From Calycina herbarum (lineage: Eukaryota; Ascomycota; Leotiomycetes; Helotiales; Pezizellaceae), in assembly GCA_001414485.1 (NCBI GenBank), contig LLEY01000111.1, positions 62,001 to 126,000 of the forward strand: DNA of 64,000 nt, read 5' to 3'. A program made the translations under genes and the position numbers. How positions within the stretch are numbered: position 1 is the first letter of the stretch; each line of letters begins with the position of its first letter. The notes under the pieces are model-generated. The model had not been told where the DNA came from and made no database searches. It saw nothing but the letters and a program-made list of their open reading frames with translations. Positions 11,680 to 25,897 of the stretch are shown in pieces.

Positions 11680-13576
11680 GGTGAGTTGGTTGGAATAGCG
11701 GTCTCTCTTAAGCTGTTGTTGATGTCATTCCGAGATTGAAGGGGCTTTTTTGGCACGTGATTGGGATGAACAAATAAATTTTGATAACAACTTGTTTTTG
11801 GAATTGTGGAGTCGACACTAGAAGATATTTAGTTGTTGGTGTTTTGTGGAGTACTGTGTGAGTTGGATTTACGACTTGACATGTGTTTTCGGTTATTACT
11901 ATTATTGAGAATGAACTTGGCTTTAAGAATACATACCATCTACAATAACTGTCTCGCGATGGACAATAAAAGCGGTAGTAAATAATTCAGATTCACACCT
12001 GCCCGTTTTAATTCACTGTTCTAGCTTTCTGGGTTGATTACAAGTAAATTAACCCAAAATTTAGCTAGATGGTTAGAACAATCAACTTTACTTCTCCTAG
12101 AAAGTTGGATCAACGAGAAATATCAGGGGTTTTTTCTGCAGCTTTTATTGTCTATCGGGAGACTATGTCCATTTTCATTCTTTTATTAAATGATGATGAC
12201 CATTTCGAATTGTCTAGAAAGGAGCTAGAAAAGTTACCCTACAAACCCCCTGCAAAGCACATCTCAATGATCTTATCTAATTAGCACAATATTTTAATAT
12301 TCACCTCTTCAACACCATCTCAAATTCCTCTACATCAGCTACCAAGTATCCCGCCACAAGGTCTTTGAAAATGAACCCTGGCTTGTGCTAAATACTTGTG
12401 GACAACCTTCCCAATTCTCTCAGAAGAACTTCAAGTATAATCTTGAATCTTTCCATCTTTCTAGCTACTCAGAATGACCATCTCTCTTTCCCCAATCTGA
12501 AATCTATGACATACAGTCACAAGCACGAAATTCAACAGAACTTCAAGATATAACAACCTCCCTAAAAACGAACACCTGTATCTCAAACGCGGCAATTTGG
12601 AGGCTAAACATGGTCTAGGAACGTATTTGCCCAGGCTTCCACCTCACACAATGCACCAAATAGGAAGACTTAGAAACGGGATAATATTGAAGTTACCAGC
12701 GCATGGAAGGGCTCTTTTAAACTGTACTCCTCCATCATCCATTTGCCGAGTTCAAGTTTTTCCACTTCTCGATTGGTTTCAAGTATGCCAAACATCGATT
12801 GATCCTAAGCACCCCGACCATCCAAGTCCCATTAGCCCACACCACGAAATACAACCATCTCTACTTTTCCTAGATAGCTAGAACGTCCAAGGAGTGACAA
12901 TTGAGCCAAAAGTATTTAAAACTCACTGAAAGCAATCCGTCAAAGTCAAAATCAAAATTAAAACCACTGCCACTAGCCATGTCACACCTGAAGCTAAACC
13001 ATTACAATCACTAAACCATTTCACAAAGTCATCGAATGCCAATAGTTTCATAGCTCAAGAGAATAACGCCAGTTTTTCTAAAAAAAGGTACCTGATAAGT
13101 ATGCAGAGTGGAGATCCCAACTCATTTACTCAAATCCCGAAAGTGAATTCATTGCTCAACCAGCAGTCTATATCGAAAACCAAAAAAATGAATGAAACCA
13201 AATAAAAGGAAGAAGAAAAAGATAACATCCAATCCAATGTGCCCTCGACACACAAATAATGAATCTCTCGGGTATCTAGCAAATATGTTGCTGACTCGCT
13301 TGCCAAATCCACACCAAATCCAAGAAAACAACTACCAGATATGCAAAAGAATTTCCAACTCACACCCATCCAGAAAAAAAACAGTCAGAATCCAAGAGAG
13401 ATGCAAAGTCTCCTCTTATGTCGCCCGAGCATCCTTATTCAAACTCCATCGCTGCAAAACGCTTGCTTCATAACAGAACCTATCCAAGGATCTTGAAATT
13501 TCTAAAATATTGTCATATCCCCGATACCCATCCAATTAATAACTCCAATCCAACCGCGAACTCATGAATGATTTTT
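11680..13576. other. AT-rich intergenic region with a dispersed repeat copy
   Basis: About 1.9 kb between ureidoglycolate lyase (5' side) and the 3' end of the GT41 gene. The only structured element seen is one copy of a dispersed repeat near 11992-12075. Predicted frames (up to ~94 codons) lack any sign of coding. Confidence 0.55.
11992..12075 (+). repeat. Dispersed repeat family A, copy 1
   Basis: It begins TTCACACCTGCC and contains an imperfect hairpin (TGGGTTGATT...AATTAACCCA, about 12030-12056). Related copies are at about 40346-40430 (+) and 42965-43054 (-). All three keep the same order: TTCRYACCTGCC, a CACTGTTC/CATTGTTC-like block, then the GGGTAAT/ATTACCC hairpin. Confidence 0.65.
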
Positions 13577-16500
13577 CTATAAATAAATATCCCCACCCTC
13601 ATTAGCAACCCATCTACGCCACGCCTCTCCATATGCAGACTCCAAATCCCGTACCCACCTCCTCGTATCAAACAAGGCACAACTCCACCGGCTATCGAAT
13701 AACAATTTTCGAAGCTCCGCCAGTCTCCCGAGACCTTCCATTTGTCCGGAAGGTAGCCTGCGAAAGGACATGCTTGAAGCAAGGTTGGTTGCAAATTCTT
13801 CGTATTGGTCATCATCTCTAGCAATCAATTCTTTGGCAGCTAGGTTCCCTTCTTCGCCGCGGGGAAGAGCACCCTTCAAGATGGATGCCGCCATACGAGA
13901 GCACATCTTGTATTTGTATCGGGGAAGTGTAAGAATCGGTGTGCTCGACCATAAAACATCTGCCGCTGTCGTGTGCGCGTTACATTCCGGCGTATCCAGA
14001 AAGAGATCGCAGACTCGCGCCCTAGAGATGTGTAGATGTTTTGGGGCAACATCTGTGAATTTGATGCGATCCGCAACACTCTGCCCTGCCCAGTCCTTTG
14101 CTGTGCGCTTGAGATTACTCTCGCCCAGATCCGGGAATCGAAGCAGCCAAAGTATAGCATTTGGAACTCTATCCAATATTCTCAGCCATGTTCGAAATGT
14201 GGTAGGCTCAATCTGATAAGATATGTTAGCACTTTGTTCTTATGATATCAAAGAAACAGAAAACCACTAACCTTATACAACTGGTTGAAATTTCCAAGAA
14301 TAATCGTGTCGTCTTTGATCTCGGGGAATATCTCTTTTCTCATCTGCCATCGTTTGGTTTGTTCTTCATCCCAACTTAACCGTTGCCCTGGAGGTTCCGA
14401 CTGGGCGTGGTCGCAGCAGAAGAAAGTATCGTGGCAGAAAATAATATTCTCAGAATATACCCAGTCCTCGTCCTCGTGCGATTGTTGATCTAGCACCTGA
14501 TCTTCCAGGTCCAGATTACGTCTCCAAGGACGAAGCGTATCCGGTGGGATAGCCACCTCATCAGCTAGTATGTAATCACACCACTCGGCACCTAGAGTTC
14601 CTGCAAAACCCATGAAAGACATCTGAATAGGTGCTGGACGTGCGGCAAATACTTCGTTCCTGGCTCCTCTAGTGTAACCATTCAAATTAACGAGTATGTG
14701 TATTTCGTCCTTAACAATCTGGTTAACCAAACGATCAGCTGGCCACGTGCTAGCGTCATGAAAAACTGGTGCCTCTCGTTCGATTTGCTGCCTGTGTATC
14801 GAGTTGTCACTAGCTGTGGTAGCGTAGCAGAAGGCTTTCGCTTGAGAGGGGTCGTGGAATCCAAATACAGATTGCATCCTAAACGCATTAGTTAGGATAT
14901 GACAGACAACGGAGCTTGGGATACTTACAGGTGAGCTAAAGGATGGTTGTTGAAATCAGAAGATACATAACCAATGTTGAGATGAGGAGATGGAGGAGGT
15001 GGTGGTGGGAATACCGATGAGGGCATCCAAGGCGCACGGAGCGTTGAACAAGATATTCTGAGAGCATTGCGCTGTGAGATCATGCGAATATCCTTAGCAG
15101 ACAGCGGGCAAGTAAATGTGTGGAAGGGAAGAACGGTGGGAGCTGTGGGAACAGACAGGCTACCGGGAAGCTGCGGCCTGGGGTAAAATGAGCTTGGAAG
15201 CTGCTTGTTGTTGACGTATTTGTCTTGGTACCATCGATGCATAGCTCTTTTCATGGACCGCTCGATAAGTCGGACAACTCGTGATCCTTCCCATCGATGG
15301 CCTGCCCAACGACCGAGAGCCATTTGCATGTTGTTCTTCTTCTCCGACACCCATCGTCCACCGGTATCAGCGGTCTCTAATTGTCTAAGAAGTTGATGGA
15401 GGGTTTGTTCTTGAAGAGTTCCGCGCCCCCAAACAGAGCCTTCCTTGAGCTGCTTCGCAACGATGTCGACAACAGACTTCATCCAACCACCACCAGAACC
15501 ATTCATTCTAGCCTCGATGAACATTCCTTTTTCATCAATATGCCAACGGTCTTGCCTTCCATTATCGAGAATAACTCCGCCACGTCCTGCCCAATCGCAT
15601 ACGGAATTGAGAGCGTTTGCAAGACCACATACTGCCTCCGCAAAATCAGGACTCGAAGTTACAGCACGGCGATAATACGCAATGGCATCGCTCGTCCGAC
15701 CTTGGTCCTTGACAGCGTTTGCCAGGTTGGCTAAAGCTATGTCGAATGAACTATCACATGCAACTGCTTTTTCGTACATGGAAATAGCTGCATCAAGTTT
15801 GCCGATATCTTTGAGTAGACTTCCGAGGTTTGTATAGATGTGTGCGTGCCGTGCATCGAGATTGAGACCGTAGTAGTAGTAAGATAGAGCCAGAGCAATG
15901 CCACTCCCGGGAACAATTGGGACCGCACCCATGCCTGGTAGGACAGGCATGGCCGCGGGGTTATTCTGGACAGCAGAACGAAACGCCGATGGATGTTGAA
16001 CACTGGCGAGTAGAATTCCAACATTATTTGCAGTTGATGGACTGGGTTGTAGCGAAAGTGATAGATAGTAGAGCGCTAATATATCACCAACGCCAGAGGG
16101 CATCCGAGATATTCGTTGGGGTGAGCTGCTGTTGGACATAGCATCTTGGAAAATCTTGGCCAGCGAAAGAAGAGAGTTACTTGTGGTTGAAATGGCAGCC
16201 TTTCGCGCAAGACCCTCTGGAACATATCGGAGTCCTGGCAATTCTCCATTTTTGGCAAACACCAGTCTTGCTGTTTGCAGGGCTTTATCTGGAGGCAGCA
16301 ACAACGGGGTTTGTGAATCTGGCGCTGATGGCTGTCTGAATTCCCCTGGTATTCCGGACTGGACATCTAGGGAGAGCACGCTGACAATTTGTCGTATGAG
16401 ACCAGGTATCCCGTGGAAACCTCGACCGGCACTGATGAGAACCGCATCTTCAAATGCTTTGGATGCTGCATTGATGTCGCCAAGTGCGTACAACATGTTC

Positions 16501-18778
16501 CCCTTGGCGTGTACAAGAGCAAGAATCCGTCCATTCTCCGAGCCCGGCACGGCGAAGCCACTCGAGCCAAAACCCGGTTCCATGGAAACATCTTCACCGT
16601 TGCGCACATGAGGCGACTGGAACATATTTTCGCTATCGCGATCATAATCCAAAGCAAGATTCTCCGAGGACGTTCCAATAGATGCACAAGACTCACGGTC
16701 GGCGTTGCTGGAAGTTTCGCTGCTATGATCATGTGATTCCTCGGATTTTGGCAATCTGAGCTCTCGTTCTACAAAATCAATGATACTAACAGCCTCCTCA
16801 CCGCGACTATTTCCACATAGCAGCCCAATGAGATGCTCCACAGCTTCAAAATAACTGGGCCGAAGTTTAACTGATTGCATCCAATGTCGCTCAGCTTCCT
16901 GGCGCCTATTGAGGGATAGTAATGTGGCAGCAAGATTTGAAATTGCTTCCACATGTCTGTTGTTGTTGTTTAGTGTTGCACCAGATTATGAAGGAAGAAA
17001 AAAGAAAGGCAAGACACCTACTTGGGATCTATGGCAATGATCTTGGAATACCAATCAAGAGCATTATGAAATTGTTCCAGTCCGTAAGCTAGACATCCAC
17101 CGAGCAGCATACCATCGATCCAATACCAGCCACTTTGTTCACATAAACTGGTGAGTAGATCAAGTGCTTCTTTTGCCCTACTGAGAGGGGAACCTGACTG
17201 GTGGTTCAATGATTGGAATGGTGAAGCATATGGACCCAGCTCCTGGTTGGTGGATACTAGCTGCGGTATTTGACCTGAGCTATCCCCTGGCCAGCTGTTG
17301 TATTCCCGGTTTACAAATTGTCGAGGCGTCGGCCGGGATATTTTGCTAGACCGTCGAGCATTGTTTGCGTCGCTTGTATCCCCATTCATGCCCACCCACT
17401 GAGAAGTTCCCAAATAGGACACTGGTTGACGGGGCGGCTTTGGATAAATGCTGGTCTTTGAGTACGCCTTTGAACTCTGGGATGGGTTTGCTAATCTACT
17501 CTCTCTTTTCGCCTGTTGGAGATAAGCGAGTAGATCAACATATATTGTATGAGCCCACGAAAGGGTCTTTTCCGGAAATCTATGATTGTTATTGGCTCTA
17601 TTGGTTGATTCTGCCGTTGGTGTTCTAGAACCTTCAGAATTAGACGGGTAGAGGGACCCTTCGAGTCGAAGAGGGTTGAGTTGTGTAGGGGTATTATAAC
17701 GCTGTTCGTGGCCATGGATGCTATTCTCGGGATAAGGAAAATTGTAGGACGAGTTTCCTACTGAATGAACGGGTTCTGTCTTAAGCGAAATGGGTGGTGG
17801 CCGAAAGGGGGGTAAAAGTTCAAGTGGAGGATGGGAATGGCCTTGGAGATTTTGGCTTGGGTACGAGTTTTGATTGACATTATGTCCACCTGGTGCTCGA
17901 GTCGCCGCCGGACGATAGGGGACATACCTTCCATCAGGCCAATAGGGACCGTATAGACCTCCATCATTGGATGCGGTAGGGCCCGGTGATGGTTGATATG
18001 AAGGCTGGAGCACTGTTGGTATTTGGGAGCTATTCATGTGATAATATGTTGGGGTTTGTTGCATGTCGATATTCTCCCAGGGATTATAAGAAGCAGCCGG
18101 CAATGTAGATAATTGTGACCACTTTTCTGCCTCCCCGCTCCCTCGTAAATCCACCTGACCAGTGTTCATGCCACCATATTGAGGTGTTTGTTGATATGCC
18201 CATCCGGAGACCTCGGGTCTCTGCCATGAATTTGGATCGTTTGAGGCCGCTGGGGAATAGTTGTTGGTCCGGCTGGCTGAGCCCCCCGAAAAAGGAAGTA
18301 TCAGATGCTTCAACGCAGGTGGTTTGCTAGACCACTGAACGGGTGTCCCATCGTACCCGGCTGCCAGCGTTCCGTTTGGTGTTTTCCGTCGAAGCATGTG
18401 CTCCGAGGGGTCATTGTAGGGGGATCGAAATGCGCCTTCATTTGAGCTCTCGCGAGCCAACCCGGCTCTGCGCGTATCATAGAGAGGGTATGCGCGAGGT
18501 GATGGTGTAGTAGAGGATGTGGCAAAGGTTCGGGCACTTCGAAGGGTGAGGGGTAGAGGGCGAGGAAGGGAGGCCGTTTGTTCATTTCGTCGAGGGTTAT
18601 GGAGGGGTTCGAAGGGCGGGACCGCAAAGCCAGGGCTGCCAAACTGTTGATGCTGCGGGAGGTGTCGAGGATGAGCCAGCTGGGGAATCATATTCATTCG
18701 CTTGCCGCAGCGAAGACGAAAAGGAGAGAAAGCGCACGCAAGAGGAGTATATATGCCGATGCTTCTGTGCTTATGCAA
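13577..18778 (-). CDS. TPR-containing GT41 glycosyltransferase (O-GlcNAc transferase family)
   Basis: Four exons: 17022-18778, 14929-16956, 14272-14878 and 13577-14212 (5,028 nt, 1,675 aa from the first ATG). An in-frame ATG at 18697 gives 1,648 aa and is an equally good start. The first ~560 residues are Pro/Ser/Asn/Gln-rich and disordered. TPR-like repeats follow on either side of the exon 1/2 junction and again near the middle (AHIYTNLGSLLKDIGKLDAA, then IALANLANAVKDQGRTSDAI). The C-terminal half carries GT41 catalytic blocks: SSDFNNHPLAHLMQ, LVNLNGYT, APIQMSFMGFAGTLGAEWCD, GNFNQLYK and DTPECNAHTTAADVLW. The HPLAHL histidine and the lysine of NQLYK match the residues important in human OGT. 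In the family it transfers GlcNAc from UDP-GlcNAc to Ser/Thr of nuclear and cytosolic proteins; SPINDLY relatives transfer fucose. Which sugar is used here cannot be read by eye. Confidence 0.93.
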
Positions 18779-19794
18779 AAATTGGAGAGCGGTCGGAAAG
18801 AAAAGCTCGTCAGCGCATCAGTTCCAAGAGGTGCCGATTCCTGACCGGAGGGGAGAAATGGATCTTTTGATCATCTCTGCCGTGATGCGCCGCAGCCCAG
18901 GTTGGGCGTCTGAGATTCTGCTGCTTCTGCGGAAACACGGTTGCGGTGAATAGGAAAAGGGCCCTCGAGGTCGTCGACTGCCAGGAGCAAGAATCGGTGT
19001 TCGTGAAGACGCAGGTTCCTCGTTCGAGGTTGGAGATGTGTCTGCGCGCCTGGCGCTTATAGGCTGGGCTGGCTGGCTGGCTGACATAGCCCTCGACAGC
19101 CACATGCAATCAAAAGGCGTTCGGGTTCGTTCGGTGAGGAAAGTGTGGTGGGTGTGGGTTGGATACGAGCAGTCATTAAAATTCTGTGAATCATGTTGTG
19201 GCGAGAGGATATATATTCAATTATTGGTGGTCTATCTAGGGAGATCGAGAAAGGAAGCTTTTCGGCATTTGCACCACATAGCTTCCCACCCAAAACACTC
19301 CGACTGCCACAATTAGTCCCACCTACCACCAAAACTTCTTTAGACAATCTACCCGAGAAGGCTCGAAGGGTACACGACACGGCTGCCTGCGCCGCATTCA
19401 AGCAATCTCCAAACTCGTACCACGTTAGTAACTATTCCATGCGGCTTCCATTCCAGTGACATGTTCATGTTGACCCGAAAAATATGGACCTCGAAGTCTA
19501 TGAAGGACAGACAACGCGGTGAGTAAGAGGACAAGATTTCATCTTCTTGCTCCAAAAATAGGCCTATACCACAGATTGAACCGATCCTCGAGGGAAGGGG
19601 GGTAAGGGCCAGAGTGTTTGGCAAGTGTGTCTCACGATATGCCCTCTACCAAGGGCCAATTTTGCACCAAACGTACACAGTTCACAATAGCGCAATCGAA
19701 AAAATGGTGGAAGAAACAGTGCCATTGCTTGCACAGCCTATTGTGAAGTCTCAAGCCCATGATACCTTGCAAAAAAGAAACCCATATTCATCGT
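18779..19794. other. Promoter-side region of the GT41 gene
   Basis: About 1 kb between the 5' end of the GT41 gene and the 3' end of the uL11 gene. It contains a short GGCT microsatellite near 19061-19082. No gene seen. Confidence 0.55.
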
Positions 19795-20581
<787 letters not shown>

Positions 20582-21001
20582 GATTGCTGGTTGTCGAAGT
20601 TTTGGTGTTGTTAGGCCTGGAACTTGCCAATTTTTTAACTTGCCATCAAAATCCAGTCTCCAAAGTCGCTCTGTGGGCGCACGTGCCACATTTCGCTTAT
20701 CGGGAAGGGTCACGTGTGAGCGATAAGATCTAAGGAATGGAAGTTGTATTTCACTTTCGAAAGGAGGGCTCAGGACATCTTCACAGTTCATTTTCGTGAT
20801 TTAATTCTAAATTTCTACTTTCATCTCCAACACGAAGCCTGTACTTTTTACACGCCTGGACGAGATGGATTTCCGCTATTACTACCCGCCACAAGATTCG
20901 TAAAAGCCATGTAAGCATCCGTATCAATTAGACCGATGGCATCCTTGTATTTCACGCCAGCAGAAATTGGTTCTTTTCATGTCGTTATCAAGATTGCCTC
21001 C
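20582..21001. other. Intergenic region uL11-SEC23
   Basis: About 420 bp that should hold the uL11 promoter and 5' leader and the SEC23 3' UTR. No gene or repeat recognised. Confidence 0.55.
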
Positions 21002-23693
<2,692 letters not shown>

Positions 23694-25043
23694 GATGTAG
23701 AGTGCCGGGCAAGGCTGGGGAGTTGTATCTAGAACTTGCAGGTGGGTATCTGGCGAGCTAGGTAGCTCCGTGGACTTTTCTTGGAAGGGATGCACCCGAG
23801 GAGGTTATTTGCCAGTCGCAGAAGGTTGGAGGGGTTCAGTGGGGAAGAGCTATTTCAAAGAATCCAAAGATTGGCGCAAACTGTTCGATACGAAGAGTTA
23901 TGCCTCTAGCCCTGGGAGAAAGGTGTTCTGTTCAACTCGGCCTTGCCTCGCCTGAGCGTGAATCACGTGGAGATACCTTGAGCGGTGATGCCCGATATTC
24001 CAGGCCATAACGCTAGCGAGCGAGATTTAAAACCGCCCAAATTTTCACGAGACTCGCTCTCTTCTTTTCAACCACGCCAGTATCTAAAATTACTTAACGA
24101 CAGCTTCTGTTTTTCCCGCAAGGACTGCTGTTTTCGCGCTGTGCGAAGAGGACACTTACCCGTTGCTGGGCGCCCGTATTTAAGAGGTCATTTCGACTTC
24201 TCTGAAAAATCGGGAATCAGCTGAGGTTACATACACCCACTCATGAAGCGTGAGAGATGGATATTGAAGCTATGCCAGATAAAAACAATTCGTGCGAGAT
24301 ACAATTTCATTGATGCTGTTTGCAAGCCGCAGGCGCCGTAAACAAGTTGCAGCTGGAGAAGATCGGGAAAGGCCATGCCGGTGGTGCTCTAGCAAGTTGC
24401 CAACCTGACTGAACGGTCACAACTTCTTCAATATCTAATTGGCCCACCACTATTTTAGTCGAAGTTATTCTTTTTTTACGGTCTATTTTGAAAGAAATGG
24501 CAAGATGCATTTAGAGAAGCTTAGCTTAAAAGCCTGCTATTTATCTATGACCTAGCACAAGTATTTTCAAATCTAGAGTCACTCCGAACCTCACAACTTT
24601 ACCGCTGGACAGTTAAAACGTACTCGTACCATCTACAATTGATGGAATTAGATGGCAACTCGCCACACTGGTCCCAATCATGCTTTCCTTTGGTTTTCGG
24701 AAGTTTGTCGGTGGGTGCCTTAGGTTGTTCCTCCCCTTACCCAAGAGATCAAATATTGTCCAAGATGGTTAGGATAATTGAAGAATCGACTTCCTAATTC
24801 TTCGAAACTTTCTCGAACCATATATTAATTGATTGTCCTAAAATATCTAGCAATGCATTCGGAAGAAAGCCCGTTGTTGCTCTTACCACCACTCTGGGTG
24901 TACACGATTTTATTGCCATTTTTCCTCCTCCAGCCTCTTGCAGCTCTCTTGAATATAGCTGGCTGATGGCAGCCATCCACCTTGTTCAACCTCTCGAATG
25001 CTGAAAACGAGGCACGCATCTACTAGAATATCAATAAATGCTA
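23694..25043. other. Intergenic region upstream of SEC23
   Basis: About 1.35 kb. The part nearest 23694 should hold the SEC23 promoter. One copy of dispersed repeat family B lies near 24770-24820. No gene supported. Confidence 0.5.
24770..24820 (+). repeat. Dispersed repeat family B, copy 1
   Basis: Contains GAAGAATCGACTTCCTAATT followed by a CTTTCTCGAACCA-like end. It matches related short copies near 29409-29460, 37171-37230 and 40640-40710. Confidence 0.5.
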
Positions 25044-25897
25044 TAGTAAGTTGCGAATTGAGATTCCCTGGTTTAAAAAAGCTGAGAAAAGCCGAGAAAA
25101 GTTTAAAAAAGTCTATGCCTTAAAAATCTCTTTTCTAGCTATAATGATATTGTAATAATAGCTCTACGACTTACCTAACGTAAAAAAACCCTAATTCTTA
25201 ATACTATTCTAGATAGCGATAACGATTCTAACCTCTAAGGAATTATAGATGACTTTAATAAAAGTAAGGAGTATATATGTCTTATCTTTAACAAATACCT
25301 TACTAATTTTGACCTTTTATATTAAGAATTTATTAAAAACTAATATATTATCTACCTTTAATAATAATAATAGAGATAAGAGAAGTAAGAGAAGTAAGAG
25401 AAGTAAGAGAGAGAGGATAAGAGGAGAAGAGAGAGAGTAGAGGAGAAAGAGTAGAGGATAGAGAGTAGAGGAGAGAGAGTAGAGGAGAGAGAGTAGAGTA
25501 GACAGAGGAGTAGAGAGAAGAGGAGGAAGATAGAAGAAGGGAGGTAAAGAGAAGGAGAGAGGTAAAGGAGATAAGGAGAGGGGTAGAGAAGAGGAGAGAG
25601 GAGGAGGAGCGGATAGAGGAGAGGAAGTTCTAAGTATAAAAGATATAAAGGATATAAGAAAAGGTAGAAGTAAGAGAGAATGATAAGAAGTCTTATAAAG
25701 AGTACTTAATAGCTATATTTAAAGAGTAGTATTATAATACTATAGATAGAGAGGATATTAAAGATAAAGATGAAGATAAAGAGAAGGGGTAGTAGAGAGG
25801 CAGTAGTAGATTTTTGAGAAAGGTATAGACTTTTTTAAACTTTTCCTAGCTTGTCTCGGCTTTTTTAAACCAGGGAAGCTTAATTCGCAACTCGCTG
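25044..25897. mobile_element. Tc1/mariner-like non-autonomous DNA transposon (TIRs, TA duplication)
   Basis: The element is 854 bp long with terminal inverted repeats of about 75 bp. The left arm starts TAGTAAGTTGCGAATT and the right arm, read as complement, starts CAGCGAGTTGCGAATT. Both continue through CCCTGGTTTAAAAAAG and AAAAGTTTAAAAAAGTCTAT. TA dinucleotides flank both ends (25042-25043 and 25898-25899), as expected for Tc1/mariner insertion. Most differences between the arms are C/T or G/A transitions, suggestive of repeat-induced point mutation. The inside has no transposase frame. It is AT-rich plus a purine tract, so this is a MITE or a decayed deletion derivative. Confidence 0.85.
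25370..25625 (+). repeat. Purine-rich (GA) low-complexity tract
   Basis: About 250 bp made almost wholly of A and G, starting with four AGAAGTAAG-like units and then irregular GAGGA/GAGAG words. It lies inside the TIR element. The complementary strand is all pyrimidine. Confidence 0.9.
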
